A stretch of DNA of 51,344 nt from Psychrobacillus sp. BL-248-WT-3. GTDB lineage: Bacteria; Bacillota; Bacilli; Bacillales_A; Planococcaceae. Below, piece after piece: positions 43,095-51,344 of the stretch (positions are counted from its first letter, which is position 1; the number at the start of each line of letters is the position of its first letter). The notes under the pieces were generated by a model. It was not told the DNA's origin. It ran no database searches and saw only the letters and a program-made list of their open reading frames with translations. The stretch is taken from contig NZ_JABAFC010000028.1 in the NCBI RefSeq assembly GCF_012843435.1, forward strand, positions 1-51,344. The letters run 5' to 3'. A program made the position numbers and the translations under genes.

Positions 43095-44447
43095 TTAGTC
43101 TACTAATCCCATTTCTGCTTTTACTACTTCAACTATACGATTTACATATTTCTCACAGTCTTCTACGGTAGAAGCCTCTACCATTACGCGAACTAATGGT
43201 TCTGTTCCTGAAGGACGAACTAACACGCGTCCGTTACCAGCCATTTCTGTCTCCACTTCACTAATGATTGCAGCTACTTTATCATTCTCAGTAACAGCAT
43301 GCTTATCAGTCACGCGTACATTTACTAGCTTTTGAGGAAAGACTTTCATTTCAGCTGCTAGCTCAGAAAGTTTCTTCCCTGTTACCTTCATAATGTTTAC
43401 AAGCTGTAAGCCGGTTAACAAACCATCACCTGTAGTATTGTAATCTAGGAAGATAATATGACCAGATTGTTCTCCACCTAGGTTGTAACCATTCTTCTTC
43501 ATCTCTTCTACAACATAACGATCTCCAACAGAAGTTTTTACACTTGTCATATCATTCGTCTCAAGTGCTTTATAGAAGCCCATGTTACTCATAACAGTAG
43601 AAACAACTGTCTTGTTGTTTAATCGTCCTAGGGAATTAAGATATTTTGCACAGATATACATGATTTGGTCGCCATCAACGATGTTCCCTTTTTCATCTAC
43701 TGCGATAATTCTATCTCCATCACCATCAAATGCTAATCCAACATTTGCTCCCTTTTCAAGAACAAACTTAGCTAAGCCTTCTGGATGTGTAGACCCTACA
43801 CCATCGTTTATATTCAAGCCGTTAGGCGAAACTCCCATTGTCGAAAGGTCGGCATCTAAGTCAGCAAATACATGAGTACCTAAGGAAGATGTTGCACCAT
43901 TCGCACAGTCTAAGGCTACATGAATGCCTACGAAGTCTTCATCAATTGATTGCTTAAGATATTGAATGTATTTTTGACCGCCTTCGAAGTAATCGGATAC
44001 GGATCCGACACCACCACCTGTGGGTCTTGGCAATTCATCCTTCTCTGCATCAAGCAACTGCTCAATTTGTTCTTCTTGCTCATCCGTAAGCTTAAACCCA
44101 TCTGAACCAAAGAATTTGATACCGTTATCTTCCACGGGGTTATGGGAAGCAGAAATCATTACACCAGCATCTGCGCTCATTACACGTGTAAGATAAGCTA
44201 CTCCCGGTGTACTAATAACACCTAATCGCATTACTTCCACTCCGACAGATAAAAGACCAGCAACAAGCGCGCCCTCTAGCATATGTCCAGAAATACGTGT
44301 ATCCCGTCCAATGAGTACCTTTGCTCGCTCTTTAGTATCTTTTGTTAAAATATATCCACCAAAGCGACCTAATTTAAATGCTAATTCCGGTGTTAATTCC
44401 TCGTTTGCTACACCTCTTACTCCGTCTGTACCAAAATATTTTCCCAT
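43095..44447 (-). CDS. glmM: phosphoglucosamine mutase
   Basis: The 450 residues convert glucosamine-6-phosphate, the GlmS product, to glucosamine-1-phosphate for UDP-GlcNAc. The catalytic phosphoserine loop [10 protein letters not shown] (Ser101), the metal loop DGDGDR (about 240-245) and the sugar and phosphate loops GGEQSGH and RPSGTEP are all intact. It follows cdaR by 35 bp in the conserved cdaA-cdaR-glmM operon. GlmM in this operon is known to bind and restrain CdaA, linking wall synthesis to c-di-AMP. GGAGAGA precedes the ATG. Confidence 0.98.
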   Translation of the reverse strand: MGKYFGTDGVRGVANEELTPELAFKLGRFGGYILTKDTKERAKVLIGRDTRISGHMLEGALVAGLLSVGVEVMRLGVISTPGVAYLTRVMSADAGVMISASHNPVEDNGIKFFGSDGFKLTDEQEEQIEQLLDAEKDELPRPTGGGVGSVSDYFEGGQKYIQYLKQSIDEDFVGIHVALDCANGATSSLGTHVFADLDADLSTMGVSPNGLNINDGVGSTHPEGLAKFVLEKGANVGLAFDGDGDRIIAVDEKGNIVDGDQIMYICAKYLNSLGRLNNKTVVSTVMSNMGFYKALETNDMTSVKTSVGDRYVVEEMKKNGYNLGGEQSGHIIFLDYNTTGDGLLTGLQLVNIMKVTGKKLSELAAEMKVFPQKLVNVRVTDKHAVTENDKVAAIISEVETEMAGNGRVLVRPSGTEPLVRVMVEASTVEDCEKYVNRIVEVVKAEMGLVD

Positions 44448-44482
44448 TAATCTTCTCTCCTTAATTACCTGTTATCCTGCTT

Positions 44483-45766
44483 TTATGCGTCTTTTATCAT
44501 TAATTTTGCTTCGGATTCAGATGTTTGCCATTCTACATTAGAAGGACCATCAATTTGAATAGGAAGAATTCTTTCACCAACTTCTATGTTTTGGGCATCT
44601 ACGTAGATAGAAATGTCCCCTGACTGAATATCTTTCAAGGCATCCGGTGTTCCCTTGGCCACAACAGAAATTATTCCATCAGTAGGTGTTTCGAAGCTAC
44701 TCGCTAGCTGCTCTGGTAATCCTTTTACAGCTATCCTCATTTCTGTAAAGGACTTCTCTGTTATCTCATCAGCTACAGCTGTGTCCTCATCTTCCTTCTC
44801 GGCTTCATCCGTACCGTTGGAAGGGGGTGCTACGCTTGTAACATCTGCTTTTATATCAATTTTTTCTTGAGATAATTTGGTCACTCCCTCAGGCACAACC
44901 ATTTTAACACTGATTGACCCAGTGTCTTCAATTTTACTCACATCTACATCGACATTCAACCTATCAATTTTATCAACAACTGACCTAGGACCATATACCC
45001 GCACCTTCTGAGTCGCTGTTGATAGTGCATTAATAGTTAAACCTTCCTTTGGAGTTCCTTTTTTCGAAAGCGAGATAGGTACTTCTTTACTGTATTCTTC
45101 AACTGTCACTTTAACATTTACAGTTCTCGGCTCAACAGAGACATCAAGCTTATTAAGATCCAAATCAAGCACTCTAACGCTAGCTTCTTGCTCAAAGGAC
45201 TTATCTATGCCTTTTTCGCTCGAAATGGTTGCTTTTACATAGCCTATAGATTGTATAACACTTTTTGCTCCTGTTACGTTTACTGTTCGAGGTTCTACAG
45301 AAGAAGTCATGACATAGTTCTCTGCTAACAGGCTTTCATTCATGTCAAGATCTACCCGGAATTCCTGGGTGATTTTTTCTTCAATTACTACATTCACATA
45401 TACGGGGTCTGTTCGGACCTTTAATTTTTCTGAGAAATTTTCCTGTGATATAGCAACTCTATGTTCGCCCATTGGAAGTTCTCTTAAATCTACAAACAGC
45501 TTGTAGTCCTTCATAATCTTTGCCGAAGTCACAAAGTTTGCAGGGCCTTGTATATTTACATCTACCGTATCTGGAACTCCAGTGACGACTAAATTTTCAT
45601 CATCATAATAGACTTCTACTGGAACATCCCTTAATACGTCAATTGCATTGTTGCTAGAGTTCTGATGATCAGATTCCAAATCCGATTTCACGGAAACAAA
45701 CAGCAATATGGCAAAGGTAAGTGTAATAATTCGCAAAAGCCACGGATTATTCATCATTTTATCCAT
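44483..45766 (-). CDS. cdaR: CdaA regulator, YbbR-domain protein
   Basis: The 427 residues have one N-terminal membrane helix (about 7-23) and three to four extracytoplasmic YbbR repeats of about 80 residues (typical segments EPRTVNVTGAKSVIQSIGYV and EPRTVNVKVTV). An acidic linker (EKEDEDTAVADE) precedes the last repeat. CdaR binds the membrane cyclase CdaA and alters its c-di-AMP output. The gene overlaps the end of cdaA by eight bases and is followed by glmM. Confidence 0.95.
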   Translation of the reverse strand: MDKMMNNPWLLRIITLTFAILLFVSVKSDLESDHQNSSNNAIDVLRDVPVEVYYDDENLVVTGVPDTVDVNIQGPANFVTSAKIMKDYKLFVDLRELPMGEHRVAISQENFSEKLKVRTDPVYVNVVIEEKITQEFRVDLDMNESLLAENYVMTSSVEPRTVNVTGAKSVIQSIGYVKATISSEKGIDKSFEQEASVRVLDLDLNKLDVSVEPRTVNVKVTVEEYSKEVPISLSKKGTPKEGLTINALSTATQKVRVYGPRSVVDKIDRLNVDVDVSKIEDTGSISVKMVVPEGVTKLSQEKIDIKADVTSVAPPSNGTDEAEKEDEDTAVADEITEKSFTEMRIAVKGLPEQLASSFETPTDGIISVVAKGTPDALKDIQSGDISIYVDAQNIEVGERILPIQIDGPSNVEWQTSESEAKLMIKDA

Positions 45767-46595
45767 TTTGTTTCCCCCTCCATCGCCACTTAGAAGGTGT
45801 CACTTGCTCCTCAGTTGGACCAAACCAAAGTCTTGTTAAATGATTTTTAAATTCATCCATTGAAAGATTTCGATGTAGGTCTCCGTTAGAAGTAAGGCTT
45901 ACTGCTCCTGTTTCCTCTGAAACTACAATTGTAATAGCATCTGTGACCTCACTAAGCCCTATTGCAGCTCTATGCCTTGTTCCAAGCTCCTTCGAGATAA
46001 AAGGACTTTCAGAAAGTGGTAAGTAACAGCCAGCAGAAACAATCTTATTTTTTTGAACAATAACCGCCCCATCATGTAGTGGCGTATTTGGAATAAAAAT
46101 ATTAATCATTAACTCAGAAGTTAAGTGGGCATTTAAAGGTATTCCCGTCTCAATATATTCTGTCAATCCAGTCTCTCGTTCGATGGAAATTAAAGCACCA
46201 ATTCGACGCTTTGCCATATAGCTAACAGACTTGGTCATTGCTTCTATTAGACGAGTCTGCTCTTCTTCCTCTTGTAGAGAGCTTCTAGAAAACAATTTCC
46301 CCCTACCTATTTGTTCAAGTGCTCTTCTGATCTCAGGTTGGAAAATGATAATAATTGCTAAGAAACCATATGTGATAACTTGATTTAACATCCAGCCAAG
46401 TGTATCTAAACCTAGAAAATCAGTTACTACTTTTGCAATAACGATGACAAAGATACCTTTTAATAATTGAACTGCTTTTGTACCTTTAATAAGAGTAATT
46501 AATTTATATATAACGAACCATACGAACAAAACGTCTAATATATTGACGATTACGTTCACTGGCATCAAGTCTGTAAATTGTTCCATAAACGACAT
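45759..46595 (-). CDS. cdaA: membrane diadenylate cyclase
   Basis: The 278 residues have three N-terminal membrane helices (about 12-85) and a DAC domain with the catalytic LHDGAVIV and the ATP-binding GTRHRAAIG motifs. CdaA makes the essential second messenger c-di-AMP from two ATP. It heads the cdaA-cdaR-glmM operon. The start at ATG 46595 follows GGGGGAT. The RsiW/SigW pair lies upstream and is separated by a terminator. Confidence 0.97.
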   Translation of the reverse strand: MSFMEQFTDLMPVNVIVNILDVLFVWFVIYKLITLIKGTKAVQLLKGIFVIVIAKVVTDFLGLDTLGWMLNQVITYGFLAIIIIFQPEIRRALEQIGRGKLFSRSSLQEEEEQTRLIEAMTKSVSYMAKRRIGALISIERETGLTEYIETGIPLNAHLTSELMINIFIPNTPLHDGAVIVQKNKIVSAGCYLPLSESPFISKELGTRHRAAIGLSEVTDAITIVVSEETGAVSLTSNGDLHRNLSMDEFKNHLTRLWFGPTEEQVTPSKWRWRGKQNG

Positions 46596-46685
46596 TGGGC
46601 ATCCCCCACTTTTTCTCGCAAATCCATATAAAGTAAGTATAACATATTTGAAGTATAGATTTCTCGTTCTAATACTAACGCAAAA

Positions 46686-46720
46686 AGTCTATCCAGGTTC
46701 CTGGATAGACTCCTTTTTTA
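46686..46720. terminator. terminator between rsiW and cdaA
   Basis: A perfect 12-bp stem, AGTCTATCCAGG (46686-46697) with CCTGGATAGACT (46700-46711), is flanked by CAAAAA and CTTTTTTA tracts. It ends the sigW-rsiW transcript on the minus strand. Confidence 0.85.
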
Positions 46721-46767
46721 AAAAGATAGGATAATATATGTGTTTCTCGGGGTATTTATTTCTATTT

Positions 46768-47418
46768 TTATTCTTCAGTCTTATCGCTTTTAAAGAAGGA
46801 GGTAATTTCATTAGCAGTATCTTTTATGGTATACCATAACCAGTCAAATGCTTTGTTAATTTCCTCACTTTTACCTGTAACATTGGCTGTGGAAGCCATA
46901 TATTTAGAACCGTCGATAATGGACCCATTAATCACTGTTAAATTGCCGTCCAATTCTCCATCAACACGCACATCACCATTCTTAACTATCAAATCTCCTT
47001 TAACGACTTGTCCCTCAGGGATTATAACTGTTTCTCCCTCGACAATAACATTCTCTTGCTTTGTGAATGAAAACTGTTGGTCGTTATTATAATTGGAGAA
47101 AAGGGCACTACTCATTAAAAGCATAAACATAGCTGCTGCCGTAAGAACAGGATGCTGTCTAAACCATCTGCTTACACCTGTATGTGATTTTTCTTTTGGA
47201 AGTCTAGACATAACTGATAAAGTAAAATCATTTGGTGCCTCTACATGAGCTGCTCCTTTTACAAAGGCTACTACATCGCTTAACTCATGCATATGATTGC
47301 GACACTCTTGGCACGACTGCAAGTGTGACTTGAGCTCCAGCTCGTGTTCACGACTAATTTCACCATCTAGATATTCATGCATATAGTGAACAATTCGTTC
47401 TGGACACGCACTCATCAT
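46768..47418 (-). CDS. rsiW: anti-sigma-W factor RsiW
   Basis: The 216 residues begin with a cytoplasmic zinc-binding anti-sigma domain (C5 and H-x3-C-x2-C in LKSHLQSCQECRNH). One membrane helix lies near 88-106 (HPVLTAAAMFMLLMSSALF). The extracytoplasmic tail has a bactofilin-like repeat stretch (VKGDLIVKNGDVRVDGELDG). RsiW holds SigW inactive until envelope stress triggers stepwise proteolysis. It lies 11 bp after sigW and is cotranscribed. GGAGGAATC precedes the start; either of the two first Met codons may be used. Confidence 0.95.
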   Translation of the reverse strand: MMSACPERIVHYMHEYLDGEISREHELELKSHLQSCQECRNHMHELSDVVAFVKGAAHVEAPNDFTLSVMSRLPKEKSHTGVSRWFRQHPVLTAAAMFMLLMSSALFSNYNNDQQFSFTKQENVIVEGETVIIPEGQVVKGDLIVKNGDVRVDGELDGNLTVINGSIIDGSKYMASTANVTGKSEEINKAFDWLWYTIKDTANEITSFFKSDKTEE

Positions 47419-47429
47419 GATTCCTCCTA

Positions 47430-48002
47430 TTAAAGATTCGGTTGTTTACTTAATTGTTTTCTAAGTGCTTCCCGACCTCGATGTATTCTTGTTTTTACTG
47501 TGCCTAATGGGAGATCTAAAATTTCACTTATTTCCTGTAATGATAGTTCCTCCATGTATTTAAGCACTATAGCAGATCGATACTTATCTGGAAGACGGCT
47601 GATCTCATATTGAATTCTATCTTGTAGCTCAAGTTTCATCAACTCTTCCTCAGGAAGTTCGTCAGAGGCAGCTATTTGAGAATACATGTCGAGACCTTCC
47701 GTACCTTTTACTTCTGCATCTAAATAATAATCAGGCTTTTTTTTACGTATACGATCAATACATAAATTGGTAGCAATACGATACAGCCACGTAGAAAATT
47801 TTCTCTTTTGATCGAATGTATGAATATTTATATAGGCCCGGACAAATGCCTCTTGTGCTATATCTTCAGCTTCGTGACGATTGCCAAGCATTCTATAACA
47901 AACTTGGAAAAGCCTATTTTGGTAAAGGTCGACAATCTCCGCGAATGCGTCTTTATCTCCTTTAAGTACTTGTTTTATTCTTTTGTTAACTATCGCATCC
48001 AT
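47430..48002 (-). CDS. sigW: ECF sigma factor SigW
   Basis: ATG 48002 after GGAGGGG gives 190 residues, the usual SigW length. The longer frame to 48071 runs across the promoter and was rejected. Region 2 has the core-binding and -10 recognition segments (EAEDIAQEAFVRAY, FSTWLYRIATN). Region 4 has the helix-turn-helix (SLQEISEILDLPLGTVKTRIHRG). SigW directs resistance to membrane-active agents and alkaline stress. It is encoded with its anti-sigma RsiW and should activate its own promoter. Confidence 0.97.
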   Translation of the reverse strand: MDAIVNKRIKQVLKGDKDAFAEIVDLYQNRLFQVCYRMLGNRHEAEDIAQEAFVRAYINIHTFDQKRKFSTWLYRIATNLCIDRIRKKKPDYYLDAEVKGTEGLDMYSQIAASDELPEEELMKLELQDRIQYEISRLPDKYRSAIVLKYMEELSLQEISEILDLPLGTVKTRIHRGREALRKQLSKQPNL

Positions 48003-48041
48003 CGTGTGATTTCCCCTCCGCTCTATGCGGCTGTCTCTACC

Positions 48042-48070
48042 TATACGTAAGAAGGATTCAACAGGTTTCA
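48042..48070 (-). promoter_or_regulatory. SigW-type autoregulatory promoter of sigW-rsiW
   Basis: TGAAAC (+ strand complement at 48065-48070) and CGTATA (48042-48047) are separated by 17 bp on the minus strand. This is the consensus for SigW-dependent promoters, about 40 bp before the sigW start. Confidence 0.85.
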
Positions 48071-48125
48071 TTTTTTTATATTATTTTAATTTTATCAAAT
48101 ATTTCCTGTGTTGTGTTGTTAAAAA

Positions 48126-48156
48126 AAAGAAAAAGCTGACAATTAGCCTGCTTTTC
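48126..48156 (-). terminator. probable rocF terminator
   Basis: On the minus strand, GAAAAGC and GCTTTTTC arms with inner partial pairing are followed by TTTTTTTTT. It lies 21 bp past the stop at 48177. Confidence 0.6.
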
Positions 48157-48176
48157 CTAAAATACTAATAAAACTA

Positions 48177-49079
48177 TTATATTAAGCTTTCTCCAAATAA
48201 TGAGCCCATAAGTGCTACTGCAGTATCAGCTGTCTTATTTTTCTCATCGAGAATAGGATTTACTTCTACAAATTCAGCAGATGAAATTAAATGAGAGGAA
48301 TAAAGCATTTCCATAGCTAAATGACTTTCACGATAGCTTATACCTCCTGGTACCGGCGTTCCCACTCCAGGTGTATATAGCGGATCTAATCCATCTAAGT
48401 CAAGAGACAAATGCACACCGTCCACTTTACGTTCCAGGAAGTAAGTTATCGTTTGATTCATAACCTCGGTCATTCCTAGCTTATCTATTTCATGCATGGA
48501 GAAAACTTTAATACCTTTTTCTCTAATCAGTTCTCTCTCTCCCGGGTCTACAGAGCGGGCGCCAATTATAACTATATTCTCGGGTTTAATCTTCGGTGCA
48601 AATTCACGTATGTTCACTAAATCCTTGTGACCTAAGCCTATGCTTACGGCTAATGGCATACCATGAATATTTCCCGATGGAGAAGTTTCAGCAGTGTTTA
48701 AGTCTGCATGAGCATCGTACCAGATAACCCCTAGATTTTCATAATGATCAGAAAGACCTGCTAATGTACCGATAGCTATACTATGATCTCCACCTAGGAC
48801 AAGTGGGAAATCACCTGCCTCTACAACCGCATGCACTTTATTGGCAAGAGCTGTATTAGCTTCAATCACCTGCTCTAAATTTCTTAAGGTAGTAGATGAT
48901 TCTTTTTTTCTAGTCTGACTGATTAAAATATCCCCTTCATCCTTCACCGTATGACCAAGGTCAGTCAAGCGTTCCACTACTCCAGCATAACGAATTGCAC
49001 TTGGTCCCATATCTACCCCACGTCTATTTTGGCCAAGATCCATGGGAACCCCTATAATTGTTAGATTTAATTTATTCAT
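48177..49079 (-). CDS. rocF: arginase
   Basis: The 300 residues belong to the manganese-dependent ureohydrolase family. The metal-binding motifs are GGDHSIAIGT, WYDAHADLN and SLDLDGLDP, all with intact His/Asp ligands, and length equals Bacillus arginase. It splits arginine into ornithine and urea in the cytosol. It stands alone here rather than with rocDE. AAGGGGG precedes the ATG. Agmatinase is an alternative for this fold, but the length and the NxxHGMPLAV context favour arginase. Confidence 0.95.
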   Translation of the reverse strand: MNKLNLTIIGVPMDLGQNRRGVDMGPSAIRYAGVVERLTDLGHTVKDEGDILISQTRKKESSTTLRNLEQVIEANTALANKVHAVVEAGDFPLVLGGDHSIAIGTLAGLSDHYENLGVIWYDAHADLNTAETSPSGNIHGMPLAVSIGLGHKDLVNIREFAPKIKPENIVIIGARSVDPGERELIREKGIKVFSMHEIDKLGMTEVMNQTITYFLERKVDGVHLSLDLDGLDPLYTPGVGTPVPGGISYRESHLAMEMLYSSHLISSAEFVEVNPILDEKNKTADTAVALMGSLFGESLI

Positions 49080-49149
49080 TATTTTATACCCCCTTTAGTT
49101 CATACACTTATTGTAATTCCTTAAAGGCAGTTGGCTCAACTTAGCATTT

Positions 49150-49728
49150 TCATGTATATTTATTCAATAATAATTGAAGATGATTTTTTGTTTCTGTCCA
49201 TTCGTCATTTACAATCGAATATAAAACCGCGTTTCTGACGGTCCCGTTGGATCTCACACGTTCGTTCCTTAACACACCTTCCTTGATGCCCCCAATTCTT
49301 TCAATAGCTCGCTGTGACGGTAAGTTTAACTCGTCGGTTTTAAACTGCACACGAATCATCCCCAACGCCTCAAAGCAATGCTGGAGCATCAAGAACTTAC
49401 AGGTCGTATTTACATGAGTTCTCTGAAAAGCTTTCCCGTAAAAAGTAGAGCCAATTTCACAAGCACGGTTAACTTGATCTATCCCGTAAATCCTAGTCGT
49501 ACCCATTATTTTCTTGGTATCTGTATGTTCCACTACATAAACAATTGCGGTTTGTTGACCTTGCATTTGATCAATTCCTGCCTGCAGCCAATCTCCTAGC
49601 TGTTCTTCACTTTCTACCCTATGTAACATATATTCAAATACGCTAGGCTCATACAGCTCCCACAGTAACGGTATATCGCTTTTCGTTAACAATCTTAACG
49701 TAACATCCCCTAGGATTAAGCTTTCCAT
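49150..49728 (-). CDS. GNAT-family N-acetyltransferase (RimJ/RimL type)
   Basis: The 192 residues have the GNAT fold of RimJ/RimL-like proteins. Recognisable parts are LLTKSDIPLLWEL at the start, the acetyl-CoA-binding region around GSTFYGKAFQRTHVN, and the RVQFKTDELNLPSQRAIERIGG end typical of this group. It transfers acetyl to an unknown amine, possibly a protein N-terminus or a small molecule. GAGAGGAA precedes ATG 49728. It lies between rocF and the tRNA cluster, same strand. Confidence 0.9.
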   Translation of the reverse strand: MESLILGDVTLRLLTKSDIPLLWELYEPSVFEYMLHRVESEEQLGDWLQAGIDQMQGQQTAIVYVVEHTDTKKIMGTTRIYGIDQVNRACEIGSTFYGKAFQRTHVNTTCKFLMLQHCFEALGMIRVQFKTDELNLPSQRAIERIGGIKEGVLRNERVRSNGTVRNAVLYSIVNDEWTETKNHLQLLLNKYT

Positions 49729-49859
49729 TTCCTCTCACAACCTCTTCTCTTTTTCTATTTATATCGGAATGTAGAAGTTATTTTGTTATATATCTAAATA
49801 CAAAAAAACTCTTTTCAATTGAATGAAAAGAGTACAGTATACACACATTAGAATTAAAA

Positions 49860-49932
49860 TGGAGCCTAGCGGGATCGAACCGCTGACCTCCTGCGTGCAA
49901 GGCAGGCGCTCTCCCAGCTGAGCTAAGGCCCC
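49860..49932 (-). tRNA. tRNA-Ala (UGC)
   Basis: A 73-nt cloverleaf with acceptor GGGGCCT/AGGCTCC, anticodon loop CTTGCAC-type with TGC, and GGTTCGATCC T-arm. No encoded CCA. It is the last gene of the tRNA cluster. Confidence 0.97.
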
Positions 49933-49950
49933 ATAATAGATAATAGAAAA

Positions 49951-50025
49951 TGGCTGGGGTACCTGGATTCGAACCAGGGCATGACGGAATCAAAATCCGT
50001 TGCCTTACCGCTTGGCTATACCCCA
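49951..50025 (-). tRNA. tRNA-Gln (UUG)
   Basis: A 75-nt gene with encoded CCA, acceptor TGGGGTA/TACCCCA, anticodon TTG in GGATTTTGATTCC and T-arm GGTTCGAATCC. Confidence 0.97.
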
Positions 50026-50030
50026 AAAAC

Positions 50031-50114
50031 TGGTGGAGGGGGACGGATTCGAACCGCCGAACCCTAAGGAGCGGATTTACAGTCCGCCGCGTTTAGCCAC
50101 TTCGCTACCCCTCC
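50031..50114 (-). tRNA. tRNA-Tyr (GUA)
   Basis: An 84-nt class II gene with a long variable arm, anticodon GTA in GGACTGTAAATCC, and encoded CCA. Confidence 0.97.
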
Positions 50115-50141
50115 AGGCTATTATAAAAACTTTAAACTTTA

Positions 50142-50217
50142 TGGTGGAGGATGACGGGCTCGAACCGCCGACCCTCTGCTTGTAAGGCAGATGCTCTCCC
50201 AGCTGAGCTAATCCTCC
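50142..50217 (-). tRNA. tRNA-Val (UAC)
   Basis: A 76-nt gene with anticodon TAC in TGCCTTACAAGCA, acceptor GGAGGAT/ATCCTCC and encoded CCA. Confidence 0.97.
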
Positions 50218-50325
50218 AAAACAGTAATCCTCTTTAAAAACCGGACAATTAATAGTTTAGCATAAGTATTACTTCAAAACAAGCACTTTTTTATGTACAT
50301 TCCCTACTTTTATGTAAAATAGAAA

Positions 50326-50398
50326 AGCTTCCAACCGGATTTGAACCGGTGACCTCTTCCTTACCATGGAAGCACTCTACCTACTGAGCTATGGAAGC
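50326..50398 (-). tRNA. tRNA-Thr (GGU)
   Basis: A 73-nt gene with anticodon GGT in CTTCCATGGTAAGGAAG, acceptor GCTTCCA/TGGAAGC, and no encoded CCA. Confidence 0.96.
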
Positions 50399-50405
50399 AT
50401 AAAAA

Positions 50406-50480
50406 TGGCTCCGAAGGTAGGACTCGAACCTACGACCAATCGGTTAACAGCCGATTGCTCTACCACTGAGCTACTTCGGA
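50406..50480 (-). tRNA. tRNA-Asn (GUU)
   Basis: A 75-nt gene with anticodon GTT in GGCTGTTAACC, acceptor TCCGAAG/CTTCGGA and encoded CCA. First tRNA of the cluster after the rRNA end. Confidence 0.97.
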
Positions 50481-51223
50481 ACGTTCTTATTATTTAAAGT
50501 ACAAATATAATTATAACAAGTATACTTTAAATTTCAAGCTTAATTTAGGTATTTTTCCAATGAAATATTCAAGGTTCCAACATATAGAAGTTACCATCTT
50601 TTTGAATGATATTCTCTATATTTTATTTCATAGAAGATGCTTCACCATATTATATTGTCCATTTTTATTTAGAAATATGCATAGAAGAATTTTTTATTTA
50701 GAGTTTTTTTAATCTATTTTTTAATTCTTAATTATAGCCAAAAATTTAAGCTATTAATAGAGAACAGTGAAATTTAATATTGCTTTTTTATGTTTAAAGT
50801 AGAGTTGGTTTTCGCTCTAGACGTAAGCTTTCCGCGGGGGGAGTCGCCGTCTGCCTCTCCAATCAATAGAGTAATTAATGTTAGTATTTTATAGGTAGTG
50901 CATTCTATATAAAATTCAACGCTCATTAAAAGATTTAATTATTGCTAGGAGAGTGCTTTTAAAGTAGACGAATGGTACGAGCAGGAATCACAGCTGTCAC
51001 AGAGTTTAAACGCCTTTTTGATCAGGCTCACGTAATTATTACTCGTAACTCTTTCCTTGCCCTATTCATAACATGCTTAAGTATTTTTGTAATTTCTGGG
51101 GAGAGATTGCCTTCTAAACAAAAAAACACCAGCCACAGTCGTTCAGTTCCTCGAACTCTTTGCCCCTCCGGCTTCTCGCTCATTTCTTTATGGAGAGAGT
51201 GCCTTCGGCTTTTTTTTGATACA
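50481..51223. other. spacer between the 5S-like end and tRNAs; partial intergenic repeat
   Basis: About 740 bp show no convincing gene. At about 50807-50862 the stretch GGTTTTCGCTCTAGACGTAA ... CTTTCCGCGG ... GAGTCGCCGTCTGC resembles a dispersed intergenic repeat familiar from Bacillaceae genomes, here truncated. A frame at 51028-51246 has repeat-like, unconvincing protein composition. The repeat assignment is from memory and needs a genome-wide search. Confidence 0.4.
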
Positions 51224-51263
51224 GGACAAAACAAAAAAGCCGCCACCGATTACTCGGTAACGA
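51224..51263 (-). terminator. terminator after the 5S-like rRNA end
   Basis: On the minus strand, TTACCGA and TCGGTGG arms around GTAA are followed by CGGCTTTTTTGTTTTG. It separates the rRNA end from the tRNA genes. Confidence 0.7.
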
Positions 51264-51274
51264 CTTTCTTTGGT

Positions 51275-51344
51275 GCCCAGCGACGTCCTACTCTTGCAGG
51301 GGCGACCCTCCAACTACCATCGGCGGCTGCGAAACCAGGTGGGC
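51275..51344 (-). rRNA. 5S rRNA 3' part, partial and atypical
   Basis: On the minus strand, CGCCGATGGTAGTTGGAGGG, then GAGTAGGACGTCGC and GGGC at 51275 match the 3' half of Firmicute 5S rRNA. Upstream of CGCCGATGG, the sequence GCCCACCTGGTTTCGCAGC does not resemble the expected AAGTTAAGC... region, so the 5' part looks rearranged or truncated at the window edge. The order 5S then Asn-Thr-Val-Tyr-Gln-Ala tRNAs fits a Bacillales rRNA operon end. Confidence 0.6.

Noticed and set aside
48003-48071. Longer SigW starting at 48071
   Set aside because: This stretch contains the TGAAAC/CGTATA promoter. ATG 48002 has GGAGGGG and gives the family length.
51028-51246. 72-residue minus-strand frame near the window end
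   Set aside because: It lies in the spacer after the 5S terminator, has no ribosome site and a basic, repeat-like composition. It is probably an intergenic repeat.

Overview
The window is low-GC DNA from a spore-forming-type Firmicute of the order Bacillales. The backbone sigW-rsiW-cdaA-cdaR-glmM ... glmS, a glmS ribozyme, arginase and an rRNA-linked tRNA cluster look like Bacillaceae/Planococcaceae. The genus cannot be fixed from the sequence alone.

Layout. (1) 1-501 is the glmS-proximal (right) end of an OLDER Tn7-like transposon. It holds the first 42 codons of a tnsA cut by what looks like an IS21-family end, a terminator hairpin and five direct TnsB-type sites, and it ends in TCACA. (2) 502-37225 is a complete 36.7 kb Tn7-like transposon. 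Its ends begin 5'-TGTCCA, with three spaced TnsB sites at the left end and four abutting sites at the right end. It is flanked by a 5-bp direct duplication TCACA (497-501 and 37226-37230) and sits 25 bp beyond the glmS stop codon, the classical attTn7 position. (3) 37256-49728 is chromosomal backbone: glmS with its ribozyme, a chromate transporter pair with a gamma-glutamyltransferase, a PfpI-family protein, glmM-cdaR-cdaA, sigW-rsiW, rocF and an acetyltransferase. (4) 49860-50480 holds six tRNA genes (Asn, Thr, Val, Tyr, Gln, Ala in transcription order) on the minus strand. They lie downstream of a 5S-like 3' end at the window edge.

Inside the transposon, the transposition operon tnsA-tnsB-tnsC-tnsD plus a second tniQ/tnsD-like gene lies on the minus strand at 23524-31998. 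There is no tnsE and no CRISPR-Cas. Between tnsA and the right end sits a two-gene Gabija-type defence module (OLD-family ATPase/TOPRIM nuclease plus UvrD-like helicase) and a small zinc-ribbon protein. The left two thirds is a copper-handling island. It contains csoR-copZ-copZ-copA, a divergent copB-type ATPase and membrane cupredoxin, a lipoprotein multicopper oxidase, a Cys-rich copper storage protein, a YdhK-type lipoprotein, and an operon of ccdA, a ResA-like thioredoxin, a sensor kinase/response regulator, a lipoprotein and a DsbD-like membrane protein. A 17-bp dyad ATAC-N9-GTAT occurs at four positions before the core copper genes and is the likely CsoR operator. Two SpoIIP-like cell-wall hydrolases and an NlpC/P60 hydrolase lie in the same island for no obvious reason. 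A PD-(D/E)xK-like nuclease sits next to the left end.

How it fits together: TnsD-directed insertion placed a copper-resistance and phage-defence cargo at the safe site behind glmS, on top of an earlier Tn7-like insertion. The main novelty candidates are the tandem occupancy with overlapping target, the two TnsD-like proteins, and the sporulation-type hydrolases carried as copper-island cargo.
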